From AV40 sp035568175 (GTDB lineage Bacteria; Verrucomicrobiota; Verrucomicrobiia; Chthoniobacterales; UBA10450), in contig DATMON010000006.1 in the NCBI GenBank assembly GCA_035568175.1, positions 23,298 to 87,297 on the forward strand: 64,000 bases of DNA, written 5' to 3'. Each line of letters begins with the position of its first letter. Positions within the stretch are counted from its first letter, which is position 1. Positions 1 through 8,149 of this stretch are shown here, one piece after another. A program made the translations under genes and the position numbers. The notes under the pieces were generated by a model, which was not told where the DNA came from, searched no databases, and saw only the letters and a program-made list of their open reading frames with translations.

Positions 1-655
1 TGTAGAGCCCGCGCTCACCGCCGTCGACCCACAAATGTCCCATCGCTGCGACATACGCGACGTCCGGATTTTTTGGATCGACAACGATGCGCGCGATCGT
101 CCGACTGTCTTTCAACCCGACGTTTGCCCAATGTTCGCCACCGTCCGTGGTCCGATAAACGCCGTCGCCCCAATCAGAAGAATTTCGGTCGTTCGCTTCA
201 CCGCTCCCGACCCAAATGACATCTGAATCAGACGGCGCAATTGCGATCGCACCAATCGAGAGCGCGGATTGCTTATCGAAAATTGGATCAAAGGAAACGC
301 CGCTGTCGCCGGACTTGAAAACGCCGCCGTGTCCGAGCGCGACGTAAAAGACAAACGGATTGCGGGGGTCGATCGCGATATCGGAAACGCGGCCGCCCAT
401 GACCGCGGGGCCGATGGAGCGCGCCTTTAAATTCTTGAAGAGCACATCGGTCAATTGCGGCGCACCTGAAGAAGGCGCCGGTGTTACCGAAGCCGAAAAC
501 GGTGGAGTTGCAGTGGCGGGCGATACAGCCGGCGGCGAGCTGGCGCTGCCTGGCGCGGACGTGGGCGGCGATTCTTCCTGAGCGACGCCGAGACGAGCGA
601 ATAACAATAGAAGCAAACAGACCGGTCGAATGTTCATACAAGTTATGATGTTCAT
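1..655 (-). CDS. Exported BNR/VPS10-like beta-propeller protein, N-terminal part
   Basis: The reading frame is open from the start codon to the window edge, so only the first ~215 residues are seen. A signal peptide (MNIRPVCLLLLFARLGVAQ) is followed by a Pro/Ser/Ala-rich linker. Then come propeller repeats: SIGPAVMGGRVSDIAIDP, GGVFKSGDSGVSF and YRTTDGGEHW, the last two being Asp-box-like (S/T-x-D-G-G-x-x-W). This layout is typical of large secreted sialidase-like or sortilin-like propellers, usually around 1000 residues, found in many Bacteroidota and Verrucomicrobiota. The substrate cannot be read from the sequence. Two in-frame ATGs exist, at 655 and 637; the second begins directly at the signal peptide and is the better start. 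A REP pair lies immediately upstream. Confidence 0.8.
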   Translation of the reverse strand, partial: MNIITCMNIRPVCLLLLLFARLGVAQEESPPTSAPGSASSPPAVSPATATPPFSASVTPAPSSGAPQLTDVLFKNLKARSIGPAVMGGRVSDIAIDPRNPFVFYVALGHGGVFKSGDSGVSFDPIFDKQSALSIGAIAIAPSDSDVIWVGSGEANDRNSSDWGDGVYRTTDGGEHWANVGLKDSRTIARIVVDPKNPDVAYVAAMGHLWVDGGERGLY

Positions 656-669
656 AGTGCAATTTGCGG

Positions 670-732
670 TTGTAGGGCAAGCGCATCGCTTGCCGAATCT
701 ACGCAAAGGCAGGCGGAGCGCCTGCCCTACAA
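670..732. repeat. Inverted pair of REP-like palindromes
   Basis: Two short hairpin units face each other. TTGTAGGGCAAGCG...CTTGCC occupies 670-694, and its inverted relative GGCAGGCGGAGCGCCTGCC...TACAA occupies 708-732. A third relative is at 1910-1960. Paired inverted REP units of this kind are mobilised by RAYT transposases, two of which are encoded in this window. Confidence 0.75.
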
Positions 733-781
733 TTCAGATTCTTGGCGACGCGCCAAATCGTTGTAACGTGATGACTCTTGT

Positions 782-1558
782 ATGACACAGCAAGCCTTGG
801 CCGGAAAAACCGGCGTTGTTTTTGGTGTCGCGAATAAACGCAGCATCGCCTGGGCAATTGCCCAAGCTTGGGCGGCCGCGGGCGCTCGTCTGATTTTTAA
901 TTACCAAGGCGAGCGGCTGAAAGAAAACGTCGAGGAACTGACGGCCGCTTTCGGAGAAAAAACGCCGAGCTTTCCATGCGACGTCTCGAGCGACGCCGAG
1001 ATAAAAACATTTTTCGAAAAAGTCCGCGGCGAGACCGATCGTGTCGATCTTCTTCTTCACTCGGTCGCATTTGCCCCGAAGGAAGCGCTCGAAGGCGATT
1101 TCGTGAGCACGACGCGGGAAGCGTTTCGCGTCGCGCACGACATCAGCGCCTATTCATTAGTCCCACTGGCGCGTGAAGTTGCGCCGATGATGACAAATGG
1201 CGGGAGCATTGTGGCGATGACCTATTACGGCTCGGAAAAAGTTGTGCCGCACTACAACGTCATGGGCGTGGCGAAAGCGAGTCTCGAAGCGAGTGCGCGG
1301 TATCTGGCTTACGATCTCGGACCGAAAAAAATCCGGGTGAACTGCATTTCGGCAGGCGCAGTCCAGACATTGGCCGCCCGCGGTATTAGCGGATTTAGTC
1401 AGATGCTAAAGCATTACCAGGAACGGGCCCCATTGAAACGCAGTTGCGACCCATCCGAGCTCGGCGCGACCGGCGTATTCTTAGCGAGTGACGCCGCCGC
1501 GGCCATCACCGGCCAGGTGATCTACGTGGACGGCGGTTACCAAATCATGGGCATGTAG
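782..1558 (+). CDS. fabI: Enoyl-[acyl-carrier-protein] reductase, FabI type
   Basis: NADH-dependent reductase of the last step of each fatty-acid elongation cycle, cytoplasmic and tetrameric in the family. It is 258 residues, the usual FabI length. The N-terminal Rossmann loop is the divergent FabI form (GVANKRSIAWAIA, residues 15-27) rather than TGxxxGxG. The active-site pair Tyr158-x6-Lys165 sits in the FabI-specific context HYNVMGVAKASLEA, with the second conserved Tyr at 148. The C-terminus GQVIYVDGGYQIMGM matches the family. It lies 35 bp before the next gene and is probably co-transcribed with it. Confidence 0.96.
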   Translation: MTQQALAGKTGVVFGVANKRSIAWAIAQAWAAAGARLIFNYQGERLKENVEELTAAFGEKTPSFPCDVSSDAEIKTFFEKVRGETDRVDLLLHSVAFAPKEALEGDFVSTTREAFRVAHDISAYSLVPLAREVAPMMTNGGSIVAMTYYGSEKVVPHYNVMGVAKASLEASARYLAYDLGPKKIRVNCISAGAVQTLAARGISGFSQMLKHYQERAPLKRSCDPSELGATGVFLASDAAAAITGQVIYVDGGYQIMGM

Positions 1559-1593
1559 TGATTCTCGATCCCCCCAAAACAGAAAGGATCTAA

Positions 1594-1908
1594 ATGATCG
1601 CGCGCATTTGGCATGGCTGGACAACACGCGAGAATGCCGAGAAGTATGAAAAGCTTTTGCGCGAAGAAGTTTTGCTGGAGATCGCAAAGCGCAGTATCCC
1701 CGGCTACAAAGGCGCGGAAATATTCATCCGCGAGGCGGAAAACAACGAAATGGAATTTATCACGCTGCTGCGCTTCGAAACGCTCGATGCCGTGAAAATT
1801 TTCGCGGGCAAAGATTATGAGCAACCGGTGATACCTCCGGATGCGCGGCGGTTGCTCAAACGGCACAGCGAAAAGTCCCGGCATTACCGAATCGTCCAGA
1901 TTAATTAG
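1594..1908 (+). CDS. Antibiotic biosynthesis monooxygenase-like (ABM) small protein
   Basis: A 104-residue protein with the ferredoxin-like dimeric alpha/beta-barrel pattern of the ABM family: N-terminal strand IARIWHGWT, a helix rich in Glu/Lys, a central strand pattern GYKGAEIFIRE and FITLLRF, then ETLDAVKIFAG. Members include heme-degrading and quinol monooxygenases, but most are of unknown function. No catalytic assignment can be made here. The start follows a good ribosome site (AAAGGA) 35 bp after fabI. Confidence 0.7.
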   Translation: MIARIWHGWTTRENAEKYEKLLREEVLLEIAKRSIPGYKGAEIFIREAENNEMEFITLLRFETLDAVKIFAGKDYEQPVIPPDARRLLKRHSEKSRHYRIVQIN

Positions 1909-1909
1909 G

Positions 1910-1960
1910 GTGGAACGCGTTCTCCGAACGCGTTGGCAAGCGGGGCGCTTGCCCTACAAC
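1910..1960. repeat. REP-like palindromic element
   Basis: Two adjacent hairpins (GGAACGCGTTCTCCGAACGC and GGCAAGCGGGGCGCTTGCC) end in CCTACAA. On the minus strand this matches the 670-694 unit, TTGTAGGGCAAGCG. It fills the gap between the ABM gene and the oxidase gene. Confidence 0.7.
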
Positions 1961-1986
1961 TGCTCCGCGACCAAGCTTGATCGCCC

Positions 1987-3360
1987 ATGAACCTTGCGCA
2001 CGAACTGCGGCAGTTGCTAGGCAGCGACGCAATCGCCGACGATCCGGATACTCTCGCGGCCCACAGCGGCGATAAATGGTTCGCGACCGAAGCGCCGGAA
2101 GTCGTCGGCTTCGCAAGGTCGACAGCCGACGTGTCGAAGCTGCTACGATTCGCTTCTCATGGAAAAATTCCGGTGACTGCTCGAGGGGCTGGATTCGGTT
2201 ACGTCGGTGGCTGCGTTCCGTCGAAAAGAGGCATCGCCCTTTCGCTGATGCGGATGAATCGAATTAAAGAGATTAACTTCGCCGACGCGATCGCGATCGT
2301 TGAGCCGGGCGTGATCACGGCCGATCTGAAAGCGGCGGCGCGCGCGCAGAAGTTATTTTACCCGCCGGATCCGGCGAGCATGAAAGATTGCAGCATTGGC
2401 GGAAACATCGCGACCAATGCGGGGGGACCGCGCTGCTTGAAATACGGCGTGACGCGCAACTATGTCACCGGCCTCGAAGTTGTGCTCGCGAATGGGGATA
2501 TCCTGCGCACGGGCGGACGCGTCCACAAAAACAAAACCGGCTTTGATTTGATCGGTCTTTTTGTTGGATCGGAAGGAATGCTCGGCGTCGTCACTGAAAT
2601 CACGCTGCGGTTGCTGCCACTTCCGCCGGCGCGGGCAACGCTCTCCGCGGCATTTGCCAGTATTTCGCAAACAGCGGCCGCGGTGCAGGAGATTTTCGAG
2701 AAAGGTTTTCTGCCGTCATCGCTTGAGATCGCCGACAGTTTTACGCTCGAAGCCGCACGCAAAGACCTGGGCAAAGCCCTCGTTCCGCCGGGGAACGCGC
2801 ATCTCCTGGTCGATCTCGACGGCCAGGAAGAAAGCGTCCGCAGTGAAGCGGAAGCCATCCGCCAATTACTCGCGAACAAAAAGCCCAATGCGCTTGAAAT
2901 GGCCGCCGGGGAAGAAGATTGCGAGAAGCTGTGGGCCTTGCGACGGCAATTCAGTAACTCGCTCCGAGCGACCGGACTGACGAAATTGAACCAGGACGTG
3001 GTCGTGCCCCGCAGCCGCATTGTCGATCTTGTCGAGTTCGCGGAGCGCTTGCACGCGGAGTACGGATTTCCGATCGCCTGTTTCGGCCACGCGGGCGACG
3101 GCAACATTCACATCAACATCATGGCGGACCGTTACAATCGTGACGCGGGTGTGCGCGAAAAAGTGGAGAGCGCACTCGATGATCTATTTGCGCAAGTGCT
3201 GGCCTGGGGCGGGGTTATCACCGGCGAACACGGAATCGGTTTGGCCAAAAAACGCTGGTGGCCCGAAGCAACCAGCGAACCGGTGCGCGACCTTCATCGC
3301 AAACTCAAAGACGTGCTCGACCCGGACGGGATTTTGAATCCGGGAAAATTCCTCGAATAA
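1987..3360 (+). CDS. FAD-linked 2-hydroxyacid oxidase, GlcD type
   Basis: A 457-residue flavoprotein of the glycolate oxidase subunit GlcD / D-lactate dehydrogenase group. The PCMH FAD-binding domain shows PVTARGAGFGYVGG (about 62-75) and GGNIATNAGG with KYGVTRNYV (about 138-160). The C-terminal FAD-oxidase domain carries the metal/substrate signature FGHAGDGNIHINI and GEHGIGLAKKRWW near the end. The family oxidises a 2-hydroxyacid to a 2-oxoacid. GlcE and GlcF partners are not adjacent, so the electron acceptor and exact substrate are open. GlcD itself, D-lactate dehydrogenase and D-2-hydroxyglutarate dehydrogenase are all possible. Confidence 0.87.
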   Translation: MNLAHELRQLLGSDAIADDPDTLAAHSGDKWFATEAPEVVGFARSTADVSKLLRFASHGKIPVTARGAGFGYVGGCVPSKRGIALSLMRMNRIKEINFADAIAIVEPGVITADLKAAARAQKLFYPPDPASMKDCSIGGNIATNAGGPRCLKYGVTRNYVTGLEVVLANGDILRTGGRVHKNKTGFDLIGLFVGSEGMLGVVTEITLRLLPLPPARATLSAAFASISQTAAAVQEIFEKGFLPSSLEIADSFTLEAARKDLGKALVPPGNAHLLVDLDGQEESVRSEAEAIRQLLANKKPNALEMAAGEEDCEKLWALRRQFSNSLRATGLTKLNQDVVVPRSRIVDLVEFAERLHAEYGFPIACFGHAGDGNIHINIMADRYNRDAGVREKVESALDDLFAQVLAWGGVITGEHGIGLAKKRWWPEATSEPVRDLHRKLKDVLDPDGILNPGKFLE

Positions 3361-3425
3361 TTTTTTAACGCGCAAACACGCGATTTGATTCGAATTTCTT
3401 AGGGAGGGTTAACGTCTAAATTTTT

Positions 3426-3443
3426 GCCGCGCTTTCGCGCGGC
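3426..3443. other. Perfect GC-rich hairpin just upstream of the next gene
   Basis: GCCGCGC-TTTC-GCGCGGC lies 9 bp upstream of the next start codon. It is not followed by a T-run, so it is not an obvious terminator. It may be a REP relative or a translation-modulating hairpin. Confidence 0.45.
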
Positions 3444-3451
3444 TGGGCCAT

Positions 3452-4324
3452 ATGAAACCGGGAAAGATCACACACACACTCGCAGCCTTACTTTCGTCCG
3501 TGACATCACTATTCGCGCACGGGGCGGTAACGAAGGCGGAGCCGACAAAGGTGAAGTTGAGCAAAAAGTCTGAGAAGAAATCGGAGGAATCCCGTGTTGG
3601 CATTGAATCGCTCGCTTTCGCGCCGAGTCATTTGAGATCGGCGCCGCCGTCTCCGGGCGAAAGTTACCCATGGAAGCGCCAGATTGTGACTACGGTTTTC
3701 TGGATCGGCGAAAAACCGACCGACAATAATCCGGTGCCGAACCGCTCCAGTTCGTGGGACAAAGAATGGTCGAAAAGTTACGGCGGGTTTGATGATCCTG
3801 ACCCTGCGCGGCGGCAGGATTATACCCCGGTAAAATTCACGCCGCGGCAGAATCCATTTTACTGTGCGCTACCCTACAATGACAAAGCCGCCAACGGCCA
3901 CAGGCCCGAAGCGTCACATGTGATCCCGTGGTTCAAGGACGCGTATCAAGGGCCGGGCGTGTCGGTTTGCAAAGATCGCTGGATCGCGATTCGCAAGGGA
4001 AACAAAGTAGCTTATGCGCAATGGGAGGATGCCGGGCCGTTTCGGACCGACCATTGGCAATACGTTTTCGGCCATGAACGGCCAAAACCAAACCTGAACA
4101 AAGGCGCCGGTCTCGATGTTTCTCCGGCGGTGCGCGACTATCTCCGCTTAAGCGAAACTGACGTGACCGATTGGCAATTTGTCGATTTCAAGGACGTGCC
4201 GCATGGACCGTGGTCGAAATTGGGCGAGAACAACACTTTCGTCATCGCCGATCGGAACGCCGGGACACAGTTGGCTCGAGCAAAGAGCAGCGGCGGTCCC
4301 GAAGTTACGTCCGCTCCGGAATAG
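3452..4324 (+). CDS. Secreted protein with a double-psi beta-barrel-like region
   Basis: A 290-residue protein beginning with an export signal (MKPGKITHTLAALLSSVTSLFAHGAV), then a Lys/Ser/Glu-rich linker. The globular part includes FYCALPYND, HVIPWFKDAYQGPGVSVCKDRW, AQWEDAGPF and GAGLDVSPAVRDYLRL. The combination WEDAGPF...LDVSPAVRDYL resembles the DPBB fold seen in RlpA- and expansin-like proteins, where an Asp in this position is important. Two Cys residues may form a disulphide. Function unknown; a cell-wall role is a guess. Confidence 0.6.
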   Translation: MKPGKITHTLAALLSSVTSLFAHGAVTKAEPTKVKLSKKSEKKSEESRVGIESLAFAPSHLRSAPPSPGESYPWKRQIVTTVFWIGEKPTDNNPVPNRSSSWDKEWSKSYGGFDDPDPARRQDYTPVKFTPRQNPFYCALPYNDKAANGHRPEASHVIPWFKDAYQGPGVSVCKDRWIAIRKGNKVAYAQWEDAGPFRTDHWQYVFGHERPKPNLNKGAGLDVSPAVRDYLRLSETDVTDWQFVDFKDVPHGPWSKLGENNTFVIADRNAGTQLARAKSSGGPEVTSAPE

Positions 4325-4350
4325 TTACTTGCCTCCGCGCAAGATCGACA

Positions 4351-4608
4351 TCAACGATCTGGCGTGGAACTGGAGGCGGTCGGTGGTTGACTTGGTCGGG
4401 CCTCATTCATCCGCATGAAGGCGAAGTAGCCACCGATCAAGCAAACCACGATCAAAACAAAGAGAAAAACGAAGCCGACAGCGCGAATTGATCGGTAACG
4501 CTCGCCCGCTTGTTTCCACGTCGCGCGCTTTTGAATCAGCTCCAGCTCGAGCACGCGCGATAAATTATCGGCGTCGATTTCCGTCGGTCTGGGCTCGGTA
4601 TCAGCCAT
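4351..4608 (-). CDS. Small membrane protein with one TM segment
   Basis: An 85-residue protein if started at MADTEPRPTE. A longer in-frame start at 4674 would translate a REP hairpin and is unlikely. An acidic N-terminal helix is followed by a basic segment (KRATWKQAGERYRSIR), a strong TM helix (AVGFVFLFVLIVVCLIGGYF), and a short Pro/Ser tail. No family recognised. It converges on the preceding gene, with an AAGATCGACA copy at 4341-4350 in the 26-bp gap. Confidence 0.6.
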   Translation of the reverse strand: MADTEPRPTEIDADNLSRVLELELIQKRATWKQAGERYRSIRAVGFVFLFVLIVVCLIGGYFAFMRMNEARPSQPPTASSSTPDR

Positions 4609-4644
4609 GATTTCTGAAAATCCGCAACTCTCATGCCGCCTGAC

Positions 4645-4742
4645 ACCGGGCTTCAGCCCGGTCGTCTCCAGCATCCAATATCACAAACCGTTTAAACGAT
4701 TTGTGATGCGCGGCTTGCGCTAATCGCCGCGCTAAAGCGCGG
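4645..4742. repeat. Cluster of three palindromes
   Basis: Three inverted repeats follow one another: ACCGGGCTTCAGCCCGGT (4645-4662), a 28-bp near-palindrome centred on CCGTTTAAACG (4680-4707), and CCGCGCTAAAGCGCGG (4727-4742). The first and third are REP-like. The middle one shares its CCGTTTAAACG core with the two palindromes bracketing the winged-helix gene near 10.3-10.7 kb. Confidence 0.6.
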
Positions 4743-4824
4743 GGTTAATTGCGATCGGGAACATTGAGATCGACAACTTATAAAGACCTTCGCCACTGGC
4801 ACTATCGCTGCTGTTAAAACAGGG

Positions 4825-4980
4825 GTGCACGCCACCTTCTTCCAGAAAGTCCTCATCTGCGCCTTTGCCGGTTTCCTCGCCGCCTCGCTGGTCGAGTGGG
4901 CAAGAGTTTTCGTCGAAGGCGCCGACGACGCCTTGAATAAGGGCTACAAGCACCGCGCGGTGCTCGATTCGTCGAGGTAA
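4825..4980 (+). CDS. Possible 51-residue membrane microprotein
   Basis: A GTG-started frame encodes MHATFFQKVLICAFAGFLAA, a further hydrophobic stretch SLVEWARVFV, and a charged tail ending in HRAVLDSSR. The frame is open upstream to about 4770, but no better start is seen. The amphipathic/TM pattern looks protein-like, whereas the opposite-strand frame over the same DNA does not. It could also be the remnant of a longer gene. The rest of 4609-5196 holds palindromes and no other gene. Confidence 0.3.
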   Translation: MHATFFQKVLICAFAGFLAASLVEWARVFVEGADDALNKGYKHRAVLDSSR

Positions 4981-5023
4981 TACAAAAGCCGATTGCTGCT
5001 GGCTCAGCCGCGCATAATTCTGC

Positions 5024-5049
5024 AAAGTTGGCACGCATGTGCCAACTTT
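5024..5049. terminator. Strong stem-loop upstream of nadE
   Basis: A perfect 11-bp stem (AAAGTTGGCAC / GTGCCAACTTT) with loop GCAT. The A-rich and T-rich stem ends make it a plausible bidirectional terminator closing off the region upstream of nadE. There is no long T-run, so it could instead be a protein-binding palindrome. Confidence 0.45.
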
Positions 5050-5196
5050 ACGGCGGGAGGCACCGAGCTAAGCCGGTCTAGGGAAGCCGGGCACTGAATT
5101 AATACAGTTTACATCCGACGTTACGCGATCACTTTCGCAGCCGCGTTGACACGCACGTCATCAGAGTTTCGATTGAATCTGTATTAATCCAGCAGC

Positions 5197-6825
5197 ATGA
5201 AAGTCGGCTTCGCACAGCTCAACCCCACCGTGGGCGATTTGCGGGGGAACTTCGAAAAGATCCTCCAATCTTACGAACGGCTGGCCGCTGCCGGCGCCGA
5301 ACTCATTGTCACACCCGAACTCGCGATCACCGGATATCCGCCACAAGACCTTGTCTTCAAGTCGCGCTTCGTTCCGGAAACGCTCGAGATTGTCGAGGAA
5401 CTTCATCGCCGTGTCGGCAAAGCAGCGTTGCTGGTTGGCTTTGTCGATCGGAACGAAGGCCGCGGCCGGCCTTTTCATAACGCGGCGGCATTGCTCGTGC
5501 GCGGAGAGCCGATTCGTAAAGCGCACAAATCGCTGTTGCCCACTTACGATGTTTTCGATGAGGACCGTTACTTTCAACCCGCGGCGAATGTCGAACCTTT
5601 CGATCTGAACGGGAAAAGAGTCGGTGTGACCATTTGCGAGGATATTTGGACGGAACATTATCTCCCCCGGCCGCTTTATGACTGCGAACCGACCCGGAGT
5701 CTCATTGAACAGGGTGCGGACGTGATCCTCAACCTGAGCGCGTCACCGTTCACGTTGCATAAACCGGCAATCCGTTATGAAATGGTGGCGACGCTCGCGC
5801 GCACTTACAAACGACCCATCTTTTACTGCAACGCTGTCGGCGGCAACGACCAACTCATTTTCGACGGAAATTCGATCGCGGTGAATTCGGCCGGGGGTTT
5901 GATTGCGCAACTGCCGGCTTTTCGCGAGCACGAACAAATCGTGGACACGGATTCAAGCTCCGCGGTGGAATTCCGCGACGAATCGACGCCCGAACAACTT
6001 TTTCCGGCGTTATCTTTGGGCCTGCGCGATTATTTGCGGAAATGTAATTTCAAATCCGCCGTGCTCGGTCTGAGCGGCGGAGTCGATTCCGCGGTCGTAG
6101 CAGTAATCGCAGTTGAAGCGCTTGGCGCGGAAAACGTAGTCGGCGTTTCGATGCCGAGCCAGTATTCGTCGCGCGGCAGTATCGACGATGCGAAGAAGCT
6201 GGCGGAAAATCTCGGGATCAAATTGTTGCACGTGCCGATCGCCGAGACATTCGCCGTCTTCAAAGGCCAGTTTAAGGAAATCTTTTCCGGACTGCCGGAG
6301 AATGAGACCGAGGAAAACATGCAGCCGCGCTTACGCGCCATGACGCTGATGGCGCTTTCCAACAAATTCGGGCATCTCGTTTTATCGACCGGCAACAAAA
6401 GCGAGCTCTCGGTCGGTTATTGCACGATTTACGGAGACATGGCCGGCGGTCTCGCCGTGATCAGCGATGTGCCGAAAACAATGATTTACGAACTCGCGCG
6501 CTGGATAAATCGGCAAAAAGAAATCATTCCAGGGTCGACAATCGAAAAGCCACCGAGCGCGGAATTGAAGCCGGACCAGAAAGACCAAGACACGCTGCCG
6601 CCCTACGAAAAGCTGGACGAGATTTTGCGACTCTACGTCGAGGACAACTTGAGCGCGCGCGACATCATTGGCCGGGGGATCGACGAAACAACTGTGCGCT
6701 GGGTGCAACGCCGCGTCGATCTCAATGAATACAAGCGCGAGCAAGCCGCGCCCGGATTAAAAGTCACTAGTCGCGCCTTCGGTCTCGGCCGCCGGATGCC
6801 GATCGCGCAAAAATACGTCGACTGA
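5197..6825 (+). CDS. nadE: Glutamine-dependent NAD+ synthetase
   Basis: Makes NAD+ from deamido-NAD+ using ATP and glutamine-derived ammonia, cytoplasmic. It is 542 residues in two domains. The N-terminal nitrilase-type amidase has the triad Glu41 (TPELAITGYPP), Lys111 (AHKSLLPTYDVFDED) and Cys147 (VGVTICEDIW). The C-terminal N-type ATP-pyrophosphatase domain carries the PP-loop LGLSGGVDSAVVAVIA and the family block LSTGNKSELSVGYCTIYGDM. The length fits the two-domain bacterial enzyme. Confidence 0.97.
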   Translation: MKVGFAQLNPTVGDLRGNFEKILQSYERLAAAGAELIVTPELAITGYPPQDLVFKSRFVPETLEIVEELHRRVGKAALLVGFVDRNEGRGRPFHNAAALLVRGEPIRKAHKSLLPTYDVFDEDRYFQPAANVEPFDLNGKRVGVTICEDIWTEHYLPRPLYDCEPTRSLIEQGADVILNLSASPFTLHKPAIRYEMVATLARTYKRPIFYCNAVGGNDQLIFDGNSIAVNSAGGLIAQLPAFREHEQIVDTDSSSAVEFRDESTPEQLFPALSLGLRDYLRKCNFKSAVLGLSGGVDSAVVAVIAVEALGAENVVGVSMPSQYSSRGSIDDAKKLAENLGIKLLHVPIAETFAVFKGQFKEIFSGLPENETEENMQPRLRAMTLMALSNKFGHLVLSTGNKSELSVGYCTIYGDMAGGLAVISDVPKTMIYELARWINRQKEIIPGSTIEKPPSAELKPDQKDQDTLPPYEKLDEILRLYVEDNLSARDIIGRGIDETTVRWVQRRVDLNEYKREQAAPGLKVTSRAFGLGRRMPIAQKYVD

Positions 6826-6954
6826 TTCGCTTCGTGTGGAACCAGCTGTCGAACTTCTGGCTGCCAGATTAGCTCCCAAATTGAGACCTATAATTGGATT
6901 AGACCTCAAGATTCCATATAAGCCCTGTTAGGCGTAAAGCCCCGGTCCATCGTC

Positions 6955-8004
6955 CTAAGTGCGAAGCAACTCACGCTGCCAGGGAACAAGAAGCCCATCG
7001 GCGCGGGACTGATCGGCGGCGATGGCTTCCAAGGTCGCGCGCGGCGCGATGAAGGAAGAATCAATCTGCAAATCTTTTGCGGCCTGATCGCGATTGCGGC
7101 GTAGCTGTTCCATTCGTTTTATCACTTCGGCGGTTGGGCGCGTTCCGGAACGGCGCGGTCTGACCGGCCAATCTTTTTCCGACAATTTCAACGCGCGTTC
7201 GGCTGCTTCGCGAAAAGCGCGGCGCCGGCGGTCGGAGAAATGTTTGAAATCGGGAGATTCTCCGGCTGCGAACCGTTCGGCCGAGTGCAGCAACTCGCGG
7301 TTCTGAAGAATGTGAAACGGCGGACGATCAGCGGCCTCGGCTTCTTTCTCTCGCCAATTCCATAATTCGCGCAAAACCGCGGACGCTCGACCGCGCAACG
7401 CGCCCGCTCCGGAAATTCGCCACGCTTCATCGAGATCGCGCTCGCGGTCGATCGCGGCTTGCTCGAGCGCGCGCTGACAGGATTGTCGGAACCACTCCAT
7501 TCGATTTCGCGAATTCAATTCCTTTTCCAATTGCTCGGCCATCGGCAACAGATAGCGCGTGTCGTTGACCGCGTACTCGGCCATGCGGGCGGGAAGCGGT
7601 CGCTGCGCCCAATTCGCTTTTTGCGAGCCTTTCGCCAACTCGATTCCAAAGTTACGCTCCACCAGCGCGGCCAGACTGAATTCGCGGATCCCGATCAACC
7701 GCGCGGCAAGGACCGTATCGAAAATTCGTTGCGGGACGAAACTCATATTTCGCCGGAGTAATCGCAGATCGTAGTCGGCGCCGTGGAGAACGATTTCCTT
7801 GTTCGCGAGCGCGTCACGCAATGGCGAAAGATCGACATCCGCCAGTGGATCGACAATCGCGTCGTGCCCCGGAACGCTGATCTGGAGCAGGCAAAGTTTT
7901 TCGCGGTAGCAGTGAAGACTGTCTGCTTCGGTATCGATGGCGATACGATCGTGCGGTCCAAGTTTTGCGACCAGTTCGGTCAACTGTTGGCCCGTCGCGA
8001 TCAT
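6955..8004 (-). CDS. rnd: Ribonuclease D
   Basis: 3'-5' exoribonuclease used in tRNA 3'-end maturation. The DEDDy exonuclease domain shows AIDTEADSLH (motif I), LHGADYDLRLL (motif II) and EYAVNDTRYLLPM (motif III, Y-x3-D). An HRDC-type helical domain follows (LWNWREKEAEAADRPPFHILQNR truncated here to LWNWREKEAEA plus RPPFHIL). The start MIATGQQLTEL is preferred. A longer in-frame start would translate part of an interspersed repeat (FRHSFVIRHSSFVI). It lies about 150 bp downstream of rho on the same strand. Confidence 0.92.
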   Translation of the reverse strand: MIATGQQLTELVAKLGPHDRIAIDTEADSLHCYREKLCLLQISVPGHDAIVDPLADVDLSPLRDALANKEIVLHGADYDLRLLRRNMSFVPQRIFDTVLAARLIGIREFSLAALVERNFGIELAKGSQKANWAQRPLPARMAEYAVNDTRYLLPMAEQLEKELNSRNRMEWFRQSCQRALEQAAIDRERDLDEAWRISGAGALRGRASAVLRELWNWREKEAEAADRPPFHILQNRELLHSAERFAAGESPDFKHFSDRRRRAFREAAERALKLSEKDWPVRPRRSGTRPTAEVIKRMEQLRRNRDQAAKDLQIDSSFIAPRATLEAIAADQSRADGLLVPWQRELLRT

Positions 8005-8013
8005 GCGAGCCGA

Positions 8014-8142
8014 AATGACGAATGACGAATGTCTAATGACGAAGGAATGACGAAACCCGAAGACCACAAAGCAAAGTGCGCTCCCTGTTTTGCCGTTTGA
8101 GCATTGGAGCTTGTTTCGTCATTCGTCATTCGAGCTTCGACA
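8014..8142. repeat. Interspersed TCGTCATTC-type repeat between rho and rnd
   Basis: Tandem copies of AATGACGAATGACGAATG and, about 80 bp further on, their inverted complement TTCGTCATTCGTCATTCGAG frame the rho-rnd gap. Translated, the element gives RHSFVIRHSSFVI-type strings, which explains the spurious N-terminal extension of rnd. Confidence 0.6.
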
Positions 8143-8149
8143 TTTTTGC

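Noticed and set aside
4732..5034. 100-residue minus-strand frame
   Set aside because: Composition is not protein-like, it reads through a REP unit, and it lies opposite a more plausible plus-strand microprotein.
6826..6954. Gap between nadE and rnd checked for an RNA gene or strong terminator
   Set aside because: No convincing hairpin with T-run and no RNA-like structure was seen; it is a short convergent gap.
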